Assembly (NCBI GenBank): GCA_946885735.1
Contig: CAMPGW010000017.1
Coordinates: forward strand, 1-39,113
Length of the DNA: 39,113 bases
Source of the DNA: an uncultured Gammaproteobacteria bacterium
Lineage (GTDB): Bacteria; Pseudomonadota; Gammaproteobacteria; Xanthomonadales; Xanthomonadaceae
Direction of reading: 5' to 3'
Shown here: one piece after another, positions 1 to 7,892 of the stretch
Layout of the letters: every line of letters starts with the position of its first letter
Position numbering within the stretch: position 1 is the stretch's first letter
Notes under the pieces: model-generated
What the model was told of the DNA's origin: nothing
Database searches by the model: none
The model's input: the letters and a program-made list of their open reading frames with translations, nothing else
Program-made: the position numbers and the translations under genes

Positions 1-392
1 TATTGCAGGTGGTCCTCGACGTCCACCAGGTCGCGCTGCAGTTGCAGGAAGTTCTGGCTCGCCTTGAGCTCCGGATAGGCTTCCTCCAGGACGAGCAGGC
101 GGCCGACCTCGTGCTCGAGCCGCGCCTCGACGTCGGCCAGGCGCGTGCGCGAGCTCGTGGACATGGCCTCCGCCCGCAAGCTGGTGACGCGTTCGAGCAC
201 CGCCGCCTCGTGGCCGGCATAGGCGCGCACGGTTTCGACCAGGCGCGGCACCAGGTCGTGGCGGCGCAGCAACTGCACGTCGATGTCGCTCCAGCCCGCG
301 CGCACCTGGTTCCGCAGGCGCACCAGCCGGTTGAAGGCGACGACGGCCCAGGCGACGAGCGCCAGCAGGGCCAGGGCGAGGACGACGGACAT
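1..392 (-). CDS. lemA: LemA family protein (C-terminus cut by window edge)
   Basis: About 130 residues are visible, starting at the ATG at 392-390. The start is a hydrophobic segment (SVVLALALLALVAWAVV), followed by the LemA signature NRLVRLRNQVRAGWSDIDVQ, then RRHDLVPRLVETV and, near the window edge, EEAYPELKASQNFLQLQRDL. LemA proteins are membrane-anchored, mostly helical proteins with the bulk outside the cytoplasm; their biochemical role is poorly defined, and they often neighbour TPM-domain or peptidase genes. The rest of the gene lies beyond position 1, so length and downstream partners cannot be judged. The gene diverges from the M14-type peptidase gene at 472, leaving about 79 bases between the starts. 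Confidence 0.92.
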   Translation of the reverse strand, partial: MSVVLALALLALVAWAVVAFNRLVRLRNQVRAGWSDIDVQLLRRHDLVPRLVETVRAYAGHEAAVLERVTSLRAEAMSTSSRTRLADVEARLEHEVGRLLVLEEAYPELKASQNFLQLQRDLVDVEDHLQ

Positions 393-459
393 GGCGGGCA
401 CCGGGCTTCGGGAACCACCAGCCTAGCGCAGAACCTTCGCGCGGCGCGCGGGCCATGGG

Positions 460-472
460 TATGATCCCGTCA
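460..472 (+). promoter_or_regulatory. Candidate -10 element for a leaderless transcript
   Basis: TATGAT at 460-465 lies exactly six bases before the ATG at 472. Transcription would therefore start at about the A of the start codon, giving a leaderless mRNA. A weak -35-like TTCGCG sits at 436-441 with an 18-base spacer. No Shine-Dalgarno sequence precedes the ATG, which agrees with this reading. Confidence 0.4.
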
Positions 473-1398
473 TGAGCGATTCCTCGAAATCCTATCCGAT
501 CGGCACGCCGGGCCAGTCCTGGGGCGAGGCCGAGAAGGCGCGATGGCGCGCGAGCCAGCGCAAGCGGCGCAGCTACGCCGACGACGTGCTGGCGCCGATA
601 GACGCCCTGCGCGACCGCCTGGACGTGGTGCAGTACGGCGAGCTCGATTACGGCGAGGACGGCGCTTATCCGCTGTTCGCGCTGGGCAGCCGCAGCATCG
701 ACCTGGCGCTGCCCTGGGCCCTGGTGACGGGTGGCGTGCATGGCTACGAAACCAGCGGCGTGCACGGTGCGCTGGCCTTCGCCGCGCAGCATGCCGGCGA
801 CTATGCCGGCCGCCTCAACCTGATGATCGTGCCCTGCGTGAGCCCCTGGGCCTACGAGCGTATCCACCGCTGGAACCCGCACGCGCTGGATCCGAACCGG
901 AATTTCCACGCCGACAGTCCCGCCGGCGAGTCGGCGGCGCTGGTGCGCCTGGTCACGCCGCTGCGCGAGCGCTTCCTGGTGCACGTGGACCTGCACGAGA
1001 CCACCGACAGCGACGAGAGCGAGTTCCGCCCTGCGCTGGCGGCGCGCGACGGCAAGGCCTTCGAGCCGGACGGCATCCCCGACGGGTTCTACGTCGTCGA
1101 CGACAGCGCGCGACGCCAGCCGGGTTTCCAGCAGGCGATCATCGATGCCGTCTCGAAGGTCACGCACATCGCGCCGGCCGACGCTGCCGGCAAGATCATC
1201 GGCTCGCCGGTGCTCGCGCCGGGCGTGATCGAGTACGACGTCGGCGGCCTGGGGCTGTGCACCGGCATCACCGCGGCGCGCTACACCACCACCACCGAGG
1301 TCTATCCGGACAGCCCGCGCGCGACCGCGGCGCAGTGCATCGCGGCGCAGGTGGCGGCGGTGCGGGCGGCGCTGGACTATGCGCTCGCGCACGGCTGA
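472..1398 (+). CDS. M14-type zinc carboxypeptidase-like metallohydrolase
   Basis: 308 residues with no signal peptide, so probably cytoplasmic. The M14 zinc site can be read as HGYE (His90, Glu93) with a third ligand in DLHETTD (His175). The substrate-binding DPNRNF (Asn142, Arg143) matches the Asn-Arg pair of carboxypeptidases and succinylglutamate desuccinylases. TTTTEVY near residue 276 is a good candidate for the catalytic Glu. Family members cut C-terminal residues from peptides or deacylate amino acids; the true substrate cannot be told here. The next gene starts 25 bases after its stop. The start is set by the first ATG and the -10-like box just upstream. Confidence 0.85.
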   Translation: MSDSSKSYPIGTPGQSWGEAEKARWRASQRKRRSYADDVLAPIDALRDRLDVVQYGELDYGEDGAYPLFALGSRSIDLALPWALVTGGVHGYETSGVHGALAFAAQHAGDYAGRLNLMIVPCVSPWAYERIHRWNPHALDPNRNFHADSPAGESAALVRLVTPLRERFLVHVDLHETTDSDESEFRPALAARDGKAFEPDGIPDGFYVVDDSARRQPGFQQAIIDAVSKVTHIAPADAAGKIIGSPVLAPGVIEYDVGGLGLCTGITAARYTTTTEVYPDSPRATAAQCIAAQVAAVRAALDYALAHG

Positions 1399-1423
1399 GG
1401 CGTTTTTTCCACGGGAGCGGGCG

Positions 1424-2122
1424 ATGAAGCGATGGACGGCGGCGCTGTGGCTGGTGGTGGGGCTGGCGTCGGCGCCGTTCGCGCTGGCGCAGGAGGGCGT
1501 GCGCACGATCGTGCTGGTGCGCCATGGGCACTACGCCGCCGACCCGAAGGCCGACGAGCGCCTGGGCCCCGGCCTGTCCGCGCTCGGTGTCGCCCAGGGG
1601 CACCTGGCAGGCGCGCGCCTGGCGGCGCGCCCTGGCGGCTTCGATGCCCTGCACAGCAGCCCGATGCAGCGCGCCCGCGACACCTCCGCGGCGATCGCAC
1701 AGGCCTTGCCCGATGCGCGGTTCGAAGTCCTCGACGACCTGGCCGAGTGCACGCCACCGACGCGGCGCGCGGACATCATGGCGCGCGAGAAGCCTGAGGA
1801 CCTGGCCACCTGCCAGGCGCAGCTCGAACGCCTGTTCTCGCGTATCGCCCAGCCCTCGCCAGGCGCCTCGCGCACCGAGTTGTTCGTCTGCCATGGCAAC
1901 GTCATCCGCTACCTGGCGACGCGCGCACTGGGCGTGGACCCGCAAGCCTGGCTGCAGTTCTCGGTGGGCCACGCCAGCATCACCACGATCCGGGTCAAGG
2001 CGGACGGCAGCATGCAGGTGATCGCCGTCGGCGACGTAGGCCACCTGCCGCCCAACCTGCAGTCGGGCAGCAGTGCCGATCCCGAACGCGACCTGGCGCC
2101 CGCGGCCTTGCCGGTCCCCTAG
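1424..2122 (+). CDS. Secreted histidine phosphatase superfamily protein (branch 1)
   Basis: 232 residues from the ATG at 1424, which follows a purine-rich GGGAGCGGGCG and begins a clear signal peptide (MKRWTAALWLVVGLASAPFALAQ, cut after about residue 22). The catalytic set is visible: RHG at 33-35, Arg83 in SSPMQRARDT, Glu108 in LAECTPP and His157 in FVCHGN. Such enzymes form a phosphohistidine intermediate and remove phosphate from small molecules or proteins. The signal peptide places this one in the periplasm, unlike cytoplasmic SixA or GpmB. It closely follows the M14-type peptidase gene, so the two may be co-transcribed. Its stop overlaps the convergent DUF924 gene by four bases. Confidence 0.88.
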   Translation: MKRWTAALWLVVGLASAPFALAQEGVRTIVLVRHGHYAADPKADERLGPGLSALGVAQGHLAGARLAARPGGFDALHSSPMQRARDTSAAIAQALPDARFEVLDDLAECTPPTRRADIMAREKPEDLATCQAQLERLFSRIAQPSPGASRTELFVCHGNVIRYLATRALGVDPQAWLQFSVGHASITTIRVKADGSMQVIAVGDVGHLPPNLQSGSSADPERDLAPAALPVP

Positions 2123-2694
2123 AAGCGCCCCATCGGCGTGTCCAGCAGCGCCAGCTCCTCAGGCGTGGAGCGGCGTCCAAGCACTGCGTTGCGGTGCGGA
2201 AAGCGGCCGAAGCGATCGATGATGTCCTTGTGCGCCTGGGCGTAGCGCGTCCAGCCCGCATCGCCGAGCGCCTCCACGAGACCAACCGCCAGCGCCTGGT
2301 CGGCGCGGTCCTCGCTGTGCTCGAAGGGCAGGTACAGGAACAGTCGCTCGGATGGCGACAGCCCGCGATCGAAACCCTGCGCGATCGCGCGGCGCGCCAG
2401 TTCGCGAGCGATGGGGTCGGCCGCGAAGGCGCGCGCATCGTCGCGGTGCAGGTTGCGCGAGAACTGGTCGAGCACGATCACCGCGGCCAGCAGGGTCCGG
2501 GGCGCCGGTTCCAGCTGCAGCGCCTGGCCCGTCGAGAGGCGCGCGTGCAGCGGCGCGAAGCGCAGCCGGATGCTGGCGTCGAGGGCGTCGCTCCTGGCGA
2601 ACCAGTCGGCTGGCCGCAGCTCGCCGAACCAGAAGCGCAGGACCTCGGCGACCCATTCGGGTTCGCCGGCGGGTGCGTCGAACTGCGTCGCCAT
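2119..2694 (-). CDS. DUF924 family protein
   Basis: 191 residues, full length for the family. Signature segments are LRFWFGEL near the N-terminus, LDQFSRNLHRD in the middle, YLPFEHSED, and KDIIDRFGRFPHRN near the end. DUF924 proteins are all-helical with a TPR-like fold and widespread in proteobacteria; no enzymatic activity is established. The gene stands alone on the minus strand, overlapping the 3' end of the phosphatase gene tail to tail. Confidence 0.93.
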   Translation of the reverse strand: MATQFDAPAGEPEWVAEVLRFWFGELRPADWFARSDALDASIRLRFAPLHARLSTGQALQLEPAPRTLLAAVIVLDQFSRNLHRDDARAFAADPIARELARRAIAQGFDRGLSPSERLFLYLPFEHSEDRADQALAVGLVEALGDAGWTRYAQAHKDIIDRFGRFPHRNAVLGRRSTPEELALLDTPMGRF

Positions 2695-2765
2695 GCCTCG
2701 GGCTCCGATGAACGAGGGGTCTCCATCGAAGCAGCTTCGGCGCCGCGCCGCAATCCCGTGCGCGC

Positions 2766-2771
2766 TAGACT
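2766..2771 (+). promoter_or_regulatory. Candidate -10 box for the DUF2007-HD gene
   Basis: TAGACT lies 26 bases upstream of the GTG at 2798. No convincing -35 is seen at the usual spacing. It is the only -10-like sequence between the divergent DUF924 and DUF2007-HD genes. Confidence 0.3.
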
Positions 2772-2797
2772 CACGCAGGGTTCCAGGGGAGCGCCGC

Positions 2798-3667
2798 GTG
2801 AAGGTCGTCTACCACGCCGCCAGCGTCATCGATGCACAACTGGTCGTGGACCTGCTCGCCGCGGCGGGCGTTCCGGCGCACGTGCAGGGCAGCTATCTCT
2901 CGGGGGCGATCGGCGAACTGCCGGCGGGGGAGATGGTGCGGGTGTGGGTGGCGAGCGGGCAGTGGACCGAGGCGAAGGCCATCCTCGACGAACAGTGGCA
3001 TGGCGAGATCGCCGAACCCGGCGAGCCGGTGTTCGATCGCTCCTGGCGCCGCGCCTGGTCAGGCGTCGGCGGGCCTGGCGAAACCGAAGACCTTCGTGAC
3101 CGCCTGCTGGCGGCCTGGTCGGAGCCGCAGCGGCGCTACCACACGCTGCAGCACCTGGAGGAATGCCTGTGGCAGTTCGAGGCCCACGCGGACCTGGCGC
3201 GCAGGCCGGCCGAGGTCGAGCTGGCGCTATGGTTCCATGACGCCGTCTACGAGGTGCGTGCAACGGACAACGAGCAGCGCAGCGCCGAGTGGGCGGTCGC
3301 CGCATTGTCCGTGGCGGGCGTGGACGCCGATGCGCGCGCCCGCGTGCAGGCGATGGTGATGGCCACGCGCCATCGCGCCGCGCCCGGCGCGCCCGACGAA
3401 GCGTTGCTGGTGGACATCGACCTCTCCATCCTCGGCGCGGACGCCGAACGTTTCGACGAATACGAAGTGCAGGTGCGGCAGGAATACGCCTGGGTGCCGG
3501 GGCCGATCTTCCGTCGCAAGCGCCGCGCCGTCCTCGAGCAGTTCCTCGCGCGCCCTTCGATCTTCTGGACGCCTGCCTTCCACGATGCCCTGGAGGCGCG
3601 TGCCCGCGAGAACCTGGCGCGCTCGCTGCGTCGCCTGCGGCCCTGGTACCACTTCTGGGGTCGGTGA
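2798..3667 (+). CDS. DUF2007 - HD-superfamily phosphohydrolase fusion
   Basis: 289 residues from the GTG at 2798, chosen because CAGGGGAG lies just upstream and the DUF2007 fold begins at once (VKVVYHAASVIDAQLVVDLL). Residues 1-70 are a DUF2007 domain, a GlnB-like small domain proposed to have a signalling role. Residues from about 100 match the COG4339 family of predicted metal-dependent HD phosphohydrolases: RRYHTLQHLEECL supplies the first His, ALWFHDAVYE the HD pair, MATRHRA a further His, and DIDLSILG the last Asp. COG4339 proteins usually stand alone at about 200 residues, so the N-terminal domain is an addition. The substrate is unknown; the added domain may regulate the hydrolase. Confidence 0.85.
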   Translation: MKVVYHAASVIDAQLVVDLLAAAGVPAHVQGSYLSGAIGELPAGEMVRVWVASGQWTEAKAILDEQWHGEIAEPGEPVFDRSWRRAWSGVGGPGETEDLRDRLLAAWSEPQRRYHTLQHLEECLWQFEAHADLARRPAEVELALWFHDAVYEVRATDNEQRSAEWAVAALSVAGVDADARARVQAMVMATRHRAAPGAPDEALLVDIDLSILGADAERFDEYEVQVRQEYAWVPGPIFRRKRRAVLEQFLARPSIFWTPAFHDALEARARENLARSLRRLRPWYHFWGR

Positions 3668-3792
3668 TTTCAGGCGCGCGCTGCCTCTTCGGTTCGCCTC
3701 GTAGGCCTCGCCGGGATCGGAACTGTCCTGTGGCGACCACCGGGCCCGGCCTGGGAATATGCTTGGTGCACCTTCGCCGCCCGGTCCCGCCA

Positions 3793-4311
3793 ATGAACAT
3801 CCTCGCCTTGCCGATCCTGCTGTCGTCGCTCGTCGCCGTGGCGGCCCACGCGGCTGACCCCATCACGGCGACGCCGCCTGCCGCCCCCGTGCCGGCCGTG
3901 TCGCCGGCGAAGCCCGCCTTTGATGCTGAGCTCGCCAGGCGACTCGGCGCCGATGAGCGCGGCATGCGCAAGTACGTGCTGGTCGTGCTCAAGACCGGAC
4001 CGACCCCGGTGACCGACCCCGAGAAGCGCAAGGCCATGTTCGCTGGGCACTTCGCCAACATGGAGCGCCTGTCCGACGAGGGCAAGCTGGCGGTGGCGGG
4101 GCCCTTCTCGAAGAACGAGGCGGGCTGGCGCGGCCTCTACATCTTCGCCGTCGAGGACGTCGAGGAGGCGCGCAAGCTGGTGTCCACCGACCCGGTGGTG
4201 ATCGAGGGCGAGATGGTCCCGGAGCTGTACCCCTGGTACGGCAGCGCCGCGATGATGGCGATCCCGGAGATGCACGCACAGTTGCAGCCGCCGCCCACGC
4301 CGACGCCCTGA
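3793..4311 (+). CDS. Secreted YciI-like domain protein
   Basis: 172 residues. A signal peptide (MNILALPILLSSLVAVAAHA) is followed by a Pro/Ala-rich linker (TATPPAAPVPAVSPAKP). From about residue 57 comes a YciI-type ferredoxin-like domain: KYVLVVLKTGP, then AGHFANMERLSDEGKLAVAG, GLYIFAV and VEEARKLVSTDPVVIEGEM. Most YciI proteins are cytoplasmic; the leader here predicts export. The family's activity is ill-defined. A TATGCT -10-like box lies at 3758-3763. The stop is 18 bases from the convergent YpfJ-type gene. Confidence 0.85.
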   Translation: MNILALPILLSSLVAVAAHAADPITATPPAAPVPAVSPAKPAFDAELARRLGADERGMRKYVLVVLKTGPTPVTDPEKRKAMFAGHFANMERLSDEGKLAVAGPFSKNEAGWRGLYIFAVEDVEEARKLVSTDPVVIEGEMVPELYPWYGSAAMMAIPEMHAQLQPPPTPTP

Positions 4312-4329
4312 CGCACGCTTGCCCTTCGA

Positions 4330-5172
4330 CTAAAGCTGCTGCGCGCCGAAGGTGTCGCAGCGCCCTGCGTCGCCGGACTCGAAGCCGATGCGGAACCAGC
4401 GCACGCGCTGCTCGCTGCTGCCGTGGGTGAAGCTGTCGGGCACCACCGTGCCCTGGCTCTGGCGTTGCAGCCGGTCGTCGCCGATGGCGCTGGCCGTGGC
4501 GAGCGCCTCCTCGATGTCGCCTTGCTCGAGCCACTGGTTCTGCGCCTGCGCACGATTGGCCCAGACGCCGGCATAGCAGTCGGCCTGCAGTTCCTGGCGC
4601 ACCGATAGCCCGTTGTCGCCTTCCATGGACTGGCCGCGGGCGCGCAAGGCGTCCACCTTCTGGCTGGTGCCGGTGACAGTCTGCAGGTGGTGGCCGACCT
4701 CGTGCGCGATCACATAGGCCTGGGCGAAATCGCCGCCGCCGCCCAGCCTTGCCTGCATCTCCTGGAAGAAGCTGGTGTCGAGGTAGACCTGCTGGTCGCC
4801 GGGGCAGTAGAAGGGCCCCATGGCGGAACTGGCGCGGCCGCAGGCCGACTGCACCATGCCGGAGAACATCACCAGCCGCGGCGCCGGGTACTGGCTTCCC
4901 GACTGCTGGAATTCCTTGCCCCAGACATCCTCGGTGGATCCGAGGATGGAGGCGACGAACTGCGAACTCTCATCGTTGACCGGCGCGGCCTGCTGGCCGG
5001 ACGGCGCCTGCTGCTGGACCGCACCGAGGAGTTCGAGCGGGTTGCGGCCCATCAGCAGTGCGATCACCGATACGACCAGGACACCGCCGATGCCGAGGCC
5101 GCCGACTCCGCGTGCGCCCATGCCGCGACGGTCTTCAACGTTGCTGCTGCGACGTCCGATCTGCCATTTCAT
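4330..5172 (-). CDS. ypfJ: YpfJ-type neutral zinc metallopeptidase
   Basis: 280 residues from the ATG at 5172, which begins the family's typical [17 protein letters not shown]. One membrane segment (about 24-41, [19 protein letters not shown]) anchors it with the rest in the periplasm. The zinc motif HEVGH is at 157-161, and [14 protein letters not shown] holds the downstream acidic ligand. Two conserved Cys (SACGRAS and FYCPGD) probably form a disulfide. The family is common in proteobacteria and little studied. An in-frame extension upstream to 5328 is rejected because it lacks family sequence and runs through the TetR promoter region. Confidence 0.93.
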   Translation of the reverse strand: MKWQIGRRSSNVEDRRGMGARGVGGLGIGGVLVVSVIALLMGRNPLELLGAVQQQAPSGQQAAPVNDESSQFVASILGSTEDVWGKEFQQSGSQYPAPRLVMFSGMVQSACGRASSAMGPFYCPGDQQVYLDTSFFQEMQARLGGGGDFAQAYVIAHEVGHHLQTVTGTSQKVDALRARGQSMEGDNGLSVRQELQADCYAGVWANRAQAQNQWLEQGDIEEALATASAIGDDRLQRQSQGTVVPDSFTHGSSEQRVRWFRIGFESGDAGRCDTFGAQQL

Positions 5173-5255
5173 CGAGGGCGGCTCCGGCGGGGGTTGCGGC
5201 ATTGTGCCGCTTGCAGCCCTCGAACAGTCGGCTGCGCGATGAACGATTGCCCGGC

Positions 5256-5284
5256 TTGACGGCATACCAACCAGTCGGTATGGT
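5256..5284 (+). promoter_or_regulatory. Promoter with embedded TetR-type operator
   Basis: TTGACG (5256-5261) and TATGGT (5279-5284) are separated by exactly 17 bases. The near-perfect palindrome CATACCAACCAGTCGGTATG occupies 5263-5282, filling the spacer and overlapping the -10. Sites of the form ACC(G/A)ACYRGTYGGT are typical of TetR-family repressors. The GTG of the regulator gene lies 27 bases downstream. Repressor bound here would block RNA polymerase directly, giving autorepression of the whole operon. Confidence 0.75.
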
Positions 5285-5311
5285 CCGGTTCCGACCCTTC
5301 CAGGACGTGAT

Positions 5312-6022
5312 GTGGCCGCCCGATCCACCCGAACCGCCGCGCCTTCGCAAGCACCATCTGCGGCCGCTCCGCCTGCGGCCGCGCCGCCCGCGCGGATCCG
5401 CCTGCTCGATGCGGCCCTGCACGTGATCCGCGCGAAGGGCTACGCGGCGGCCACCGTTGACGACGTGTGCGAGCGCGCGGGCGTCTCCAAGGGAAGTTTC
5501 TTCCACCACTTCCGCAGCAAGGACGACCTGGCGGTCGCCGCGGTCGGCCACTTCTCCGACATGGCGCAAGGCCTGTTCACGACCGCGGACTATCATGCCG
5601 CCGCCGATCCGCTCGATCGCCTGCTCGGCTACCTGGACCTGCGCGAACGACTTCTCGAGGGCGAACTCGCGCAGTACACCTGTCTGCTCGGCACGCTGGC
5701 GCAGGAAACCTACGACACCCATCCGGTGATCCGCACCGCCTGCGAGCGCGAGCTCGGCGTGCACATCGCGGGCCTCCTGCCCGACATCGCCGAAGCCCGG
5801 AAGCGTTACGCGCCGCGCGCCGACTGGTCACCCGAAAGCCTGGGCGTGTTCATCCAGTCCGTACTGCAGGGCGCCTTCATCTTCGCCAAGGCCCGGCAGG
5901 GACCGGAGTCGGCGCGCGAAAGCCTGGCGCACCTGCGCCGCTACCTGTTGCTTCTGTTACCCCGCAACGCCGCGCCACGCGTGGCCCAGACCGCCCGACG
6001 CCGGGCAAAGGACGATCGATGA
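5312..6022 (+). CDS. TetR/AcrR family transcriptional repressor
   Basis: 236 residues from a GTG start. After a 27-residue Ala/Pro-rich leader comes the TetR helix-turn-helix (RIRLLDAALHVIRAKGYAAA, then VDDVCERAGVSKGSFFHHF and RSKDDL). The C-terminal ligand-binding domain (about 80-215) has the layout of the AcrR/NemR-like branch, with ELAQYTCLLGTLAQE and SVLQGAFIFAKAR. It starts an operon with two VOC proteins and a dienelactone hydrolase; its stop overlaps the next ATG (ATGA). The palindrome in its own promoter is the likely operator. The ligand is probably a small reactive or aromatic compound handled by the downstream enzymes; this is inferred from context only. Confidence 0.93.
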   Translation: MAARSTRTAAPSQAPSAAAPPAAAPPARIRLLDAALHVIRAKGYAAATVDDVCERAGVSKGSFFHHFRSKDDLAVAAVGHFSDMAQGLFTTADYHAAADPLDRLLGYLDLRERLLEGELAQYTCLLGTLAQETYDTHPVIRTACERELGVHIAGLLPDIAEARKRYAPRADWSPESLGVFIQSVLQGAFIFAKARQGPESARESLAHLRRYLLLLLPRNAAPRVAQTARRRAKDDR

Positions 6023-6456
6023 GCACGGGTTCCAATCTCAATCCCTATCTCTTCTTCGGTGGCCGCTGCCAGGAGGCGCTGGACTTCTACCGCGACGCGG
6101 TCGGCGCGAAAGTCGGCATGGTGATGCGTTTCAGCGACAGCCCCGACCCGGTGCCGGAGGGCATGCTGGCGCAGGGCTTCGAGGACAAGATCATGCATAG
6201 CGAGTTCGAGGTCGGCGGCGTCAGCGTGCTGGCCTCCGACGGCTGCAACGAGGGCGACGGCGGCTTCCACGGGTTCTCGCTGGCACTGACCACGCCCACC
6301 GAGGCCGAGGCGCACCGCGCCTTCGATGCGCTCGCGGTGGGCGGCAAGGTGGGCATGCCGCTGCAGAAGGTGTTCTGGTCGCCGCTCTACGGCATGGTCA
6401 CCGATCGCTTCGGCCTGCAGTGGATGGTGATGGTCCCCGGCGAACCGATGCCCTGA
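6019..6456 (+). CDS. VOC family protein (PhnB-like)
   Basis: 145 residues, translationally coupled to the TetR gene (ATGA). The sequence has the paired beta-alpha-beta-beta-beta layout of the vicinal oxygen chelate fold: NPYLFFGGRCQEALDFYRDA opens the first module, and FHGFSLALTTPTEAEAHRAF, FWSPLYGMVTDRFGLQWMV the second. This is the PhnB/YdcJ-like subfamily, in which most members lack a known reaction and some metal ligands are missing. Context suggests a role in binding or converting the same compound as the downstream hydrolase. Confidence 0.9.
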   Translation: MSTGSNLNPYLFFGGRCQEALDFYRDAVGAKVGMVMRFSDSPDPVPEGMLAQGFEDKIMHSEFEVGGVSVLASDGCNEGDGGFHGFSLALTTPTEAEAHRAFDALAVGGKVGMPLQKVFWSPLYGMVTDRFGLQWMVMVPGEPMP

Positions 6457-6467
6457 AGGAGCAGACC

Positions 6468-6956
6468 ATGATCTCGATGCCCCGCGTCACGCCCTGCCTG
6501 TGGTTCGATTTCAATGCCGCCGAGGCGGTGGACTTCTACGTCTCGGTGTTCCCGAACTCGCGCGTGTTGCGCACCTCGCACTATGGCGAGTGGATGCCCG
6601 AGCTCGACGGCAAGGTACTGATGATCGAGTTCGAGCTCGATGGCGTCCGCCTGCAGGCGCTGAACGGCGGTCCGCAGTTTCCCTTCACCGAGGCGATGTC
6701 GCTGAGCATCGCCTGCGCCGACCAGGAGGAGGTGGATTACTACTGGTCGCGCCTGTCCGCCGGTGGACGGGAGGTCGAATGCGGCTGGCTGAAGGACCGC
6801 TACGGCCTGAGCTGGCAGGTGGTGCCGGTGCGCATGCTCGACCTGCTGGTGGATCCGGACAAGGATCGTGCAGGCCGCGCGATGCAGGCGATGCTGACCA
6901 TGAAGAAGCTCGATATCGGCGTGATCGAACGCGCGGCCGAAGGCGCGGAAGGCTGA
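6468..6956 (+). CDS. VOC family protein (3-demethylubiquinone methyltransferase-like domain, PF06983)
   Basis: 162 residues from the ATG at 6468, preceded by GAAGGAG. Signature sequence is PCLWFDFNAAEAVDFYVSVF, then RTSHYGEW, ALNGGPQFPFTEAMSLSIAC, EEVDYYWSRLS and WLKDRYGLSWQVVP. Despite the Pfam-style name, this family is a VOC-fold protein with no shown methyltransferase activity. It differs clearly from the preceding VOC gene, so the pair is not a recent duplication. Eleven bases separate it from that gene, and its stop overlaps the next ATG. Confidence 0.9.
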   Translation: MISMPRVTPCLWFDFNAAEAVDFYVSVFPNSRVLRTSHYGEWMPELDGKVLMIEFELDGVRLQALNGGPQFPFTEAMSLSIACADQEEVDYYWSRLSAGGREVECGWLKDRYGLSWQVVPVRMLDLLVDPDKDRAGRAMQAMLTMKKLDIGVIERAAEGAEG

Positions 6957-7864
6957 TGGCCATGGACGATCGCCGACTCACCACCGCCGACTTCGACCCG
7001 GACGTGCTCGGCCTGTTCGACCAGTACGTACACGGGTCCCTGGACCGGCGCGGCTTCCTGGCGGGTGCGAGCCGCCTGCTGGGCGCGGCGGGCGCGGCCG
7101 CGGCCCTGGCGGCACTGACGCCGCGCTTCGCCGCGGCGCAACAGGTCGCCCCCGACGACCCGCGCCTGCACGTCGAGCGCGTGGAGTTCGCCTCACCCGC
7201 GGGCCACGGCCGCGCGGGCGCCTACCTCGCGCGCCCGGCCAGGCCGGCGGGCAAGTTGCCGACGGTGCTGGTCGCGCACGAGAACCGCGGTCTCAACCCG
7301 CACATCGAGGACATCGCGCGGCGGCTGGCGACGGCGGGCTATCTCGCCTTCGCGCCCGACGCGTTGTTCCCGCTCGGCGGCTATCCCGGCGACGAGGATG
7401 CCGCCCGCGCGAAGTTCTCCACGCTCGAACAGGCGAAGGTACAGCAGGATTTCCTCGCCGCCTTCGACCATCTCGCGGCGCGTGGGGAAGGCAATGGCCG
7501 CGTCGGCGCGGTCGGCTTCTGCTGGGGCGGCGGCATGGTCAACTTCATCGCCACGCAACGCCCCTCTCTCGCGGCGGCGGTGCCCTTCTACGGCATGGCG
7601 GCGCCGGTCGAGGCCGTGCCGGCGATCCGTGCGGAACTGCTGGTGGTGCTGGCGGCGAAGGACGAGCGCATCAATGCCGGGTGGCCCGCCTACCGGGAGG
7701 CGCTGGAGGCCGCCGGCGTGCGCCACGCGCTGTTCCAGCCCGAAGGCACCGTGCATGGCTTCAACAACGACACCACGCCGCGCTACCACGAGTCGGCGGC
7801 GAAGCAGGCCTGGGAGAAAATGTTGGTGCTGTTCGACCGGACGCTGAAGGTTGCCGCAGGCTGA
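6956..7864 (+). CDS. Tat-exported dienelactone hydrolase family protein
   Basis: 302 residues from the ATG at 6956, which overlaps the preceding TGA; an ATG at 6962 is an alternative. A twin-arginine signal is plain: RRGFLAG at 31-37, then an Ala-rich hydrophobic stretch ending near AAAQ. The mature part is a dienelactone hydrolase: HENRGLNPHIEDIARRLA, nucleophile elbow GFCWGGG with Cys189, KDERIN with Asp236, and TVHGFNN with His267. Cys in place of Ser is typical of this family (YghX-like group). Export to the periplasm fits removal of a lactone or ester before uptake. It ends the TetR operon. Confidence 0.93.
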   Translation: MAMDDRRLTTADFDPDVLGLFDQYVHGSLDRRGFLAGASRLLGAAGAAAALAALTPRFAAAQQVAPDDPRLHVERVEFASPAGHGRAGAYLARPARPAGKLPTVLVAHENRGLNPHIEDIARRLATAGYLAFAPDALFPLGGYPGDEDAARAKFSTLEQAKVQQDFLAAFDHLAARGEGNGRVGAVGFCWGGGMVNFIATQRPSLAAAVPFYGMAAPVEAVPAIRAELLVVLAAKDERINAGWPAYREALEAAGVRHALFQPEGTVHGFNNDTTPRYHESAAKQAWEKMLVLFDRTLKVAAG

Positions 7865-7879
7865 GCCGGTCGCACATGG

Positions 7880-7892
7880 CATAGTCTTGCCA
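7880..7892 (+). promoter_or_regulatory. Candidate -10 element for a leaderless VTT-protein transcript
   Basis: CATAGT at 7880-7885 is followed by six bases and then the ATG at 7892, the same spacing as at 460-472. No Shine-Dalgarno sequence precedes this ATG. No good -35 is seen; a TTGCCG lies too far upstream. Confidence 0.3.
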
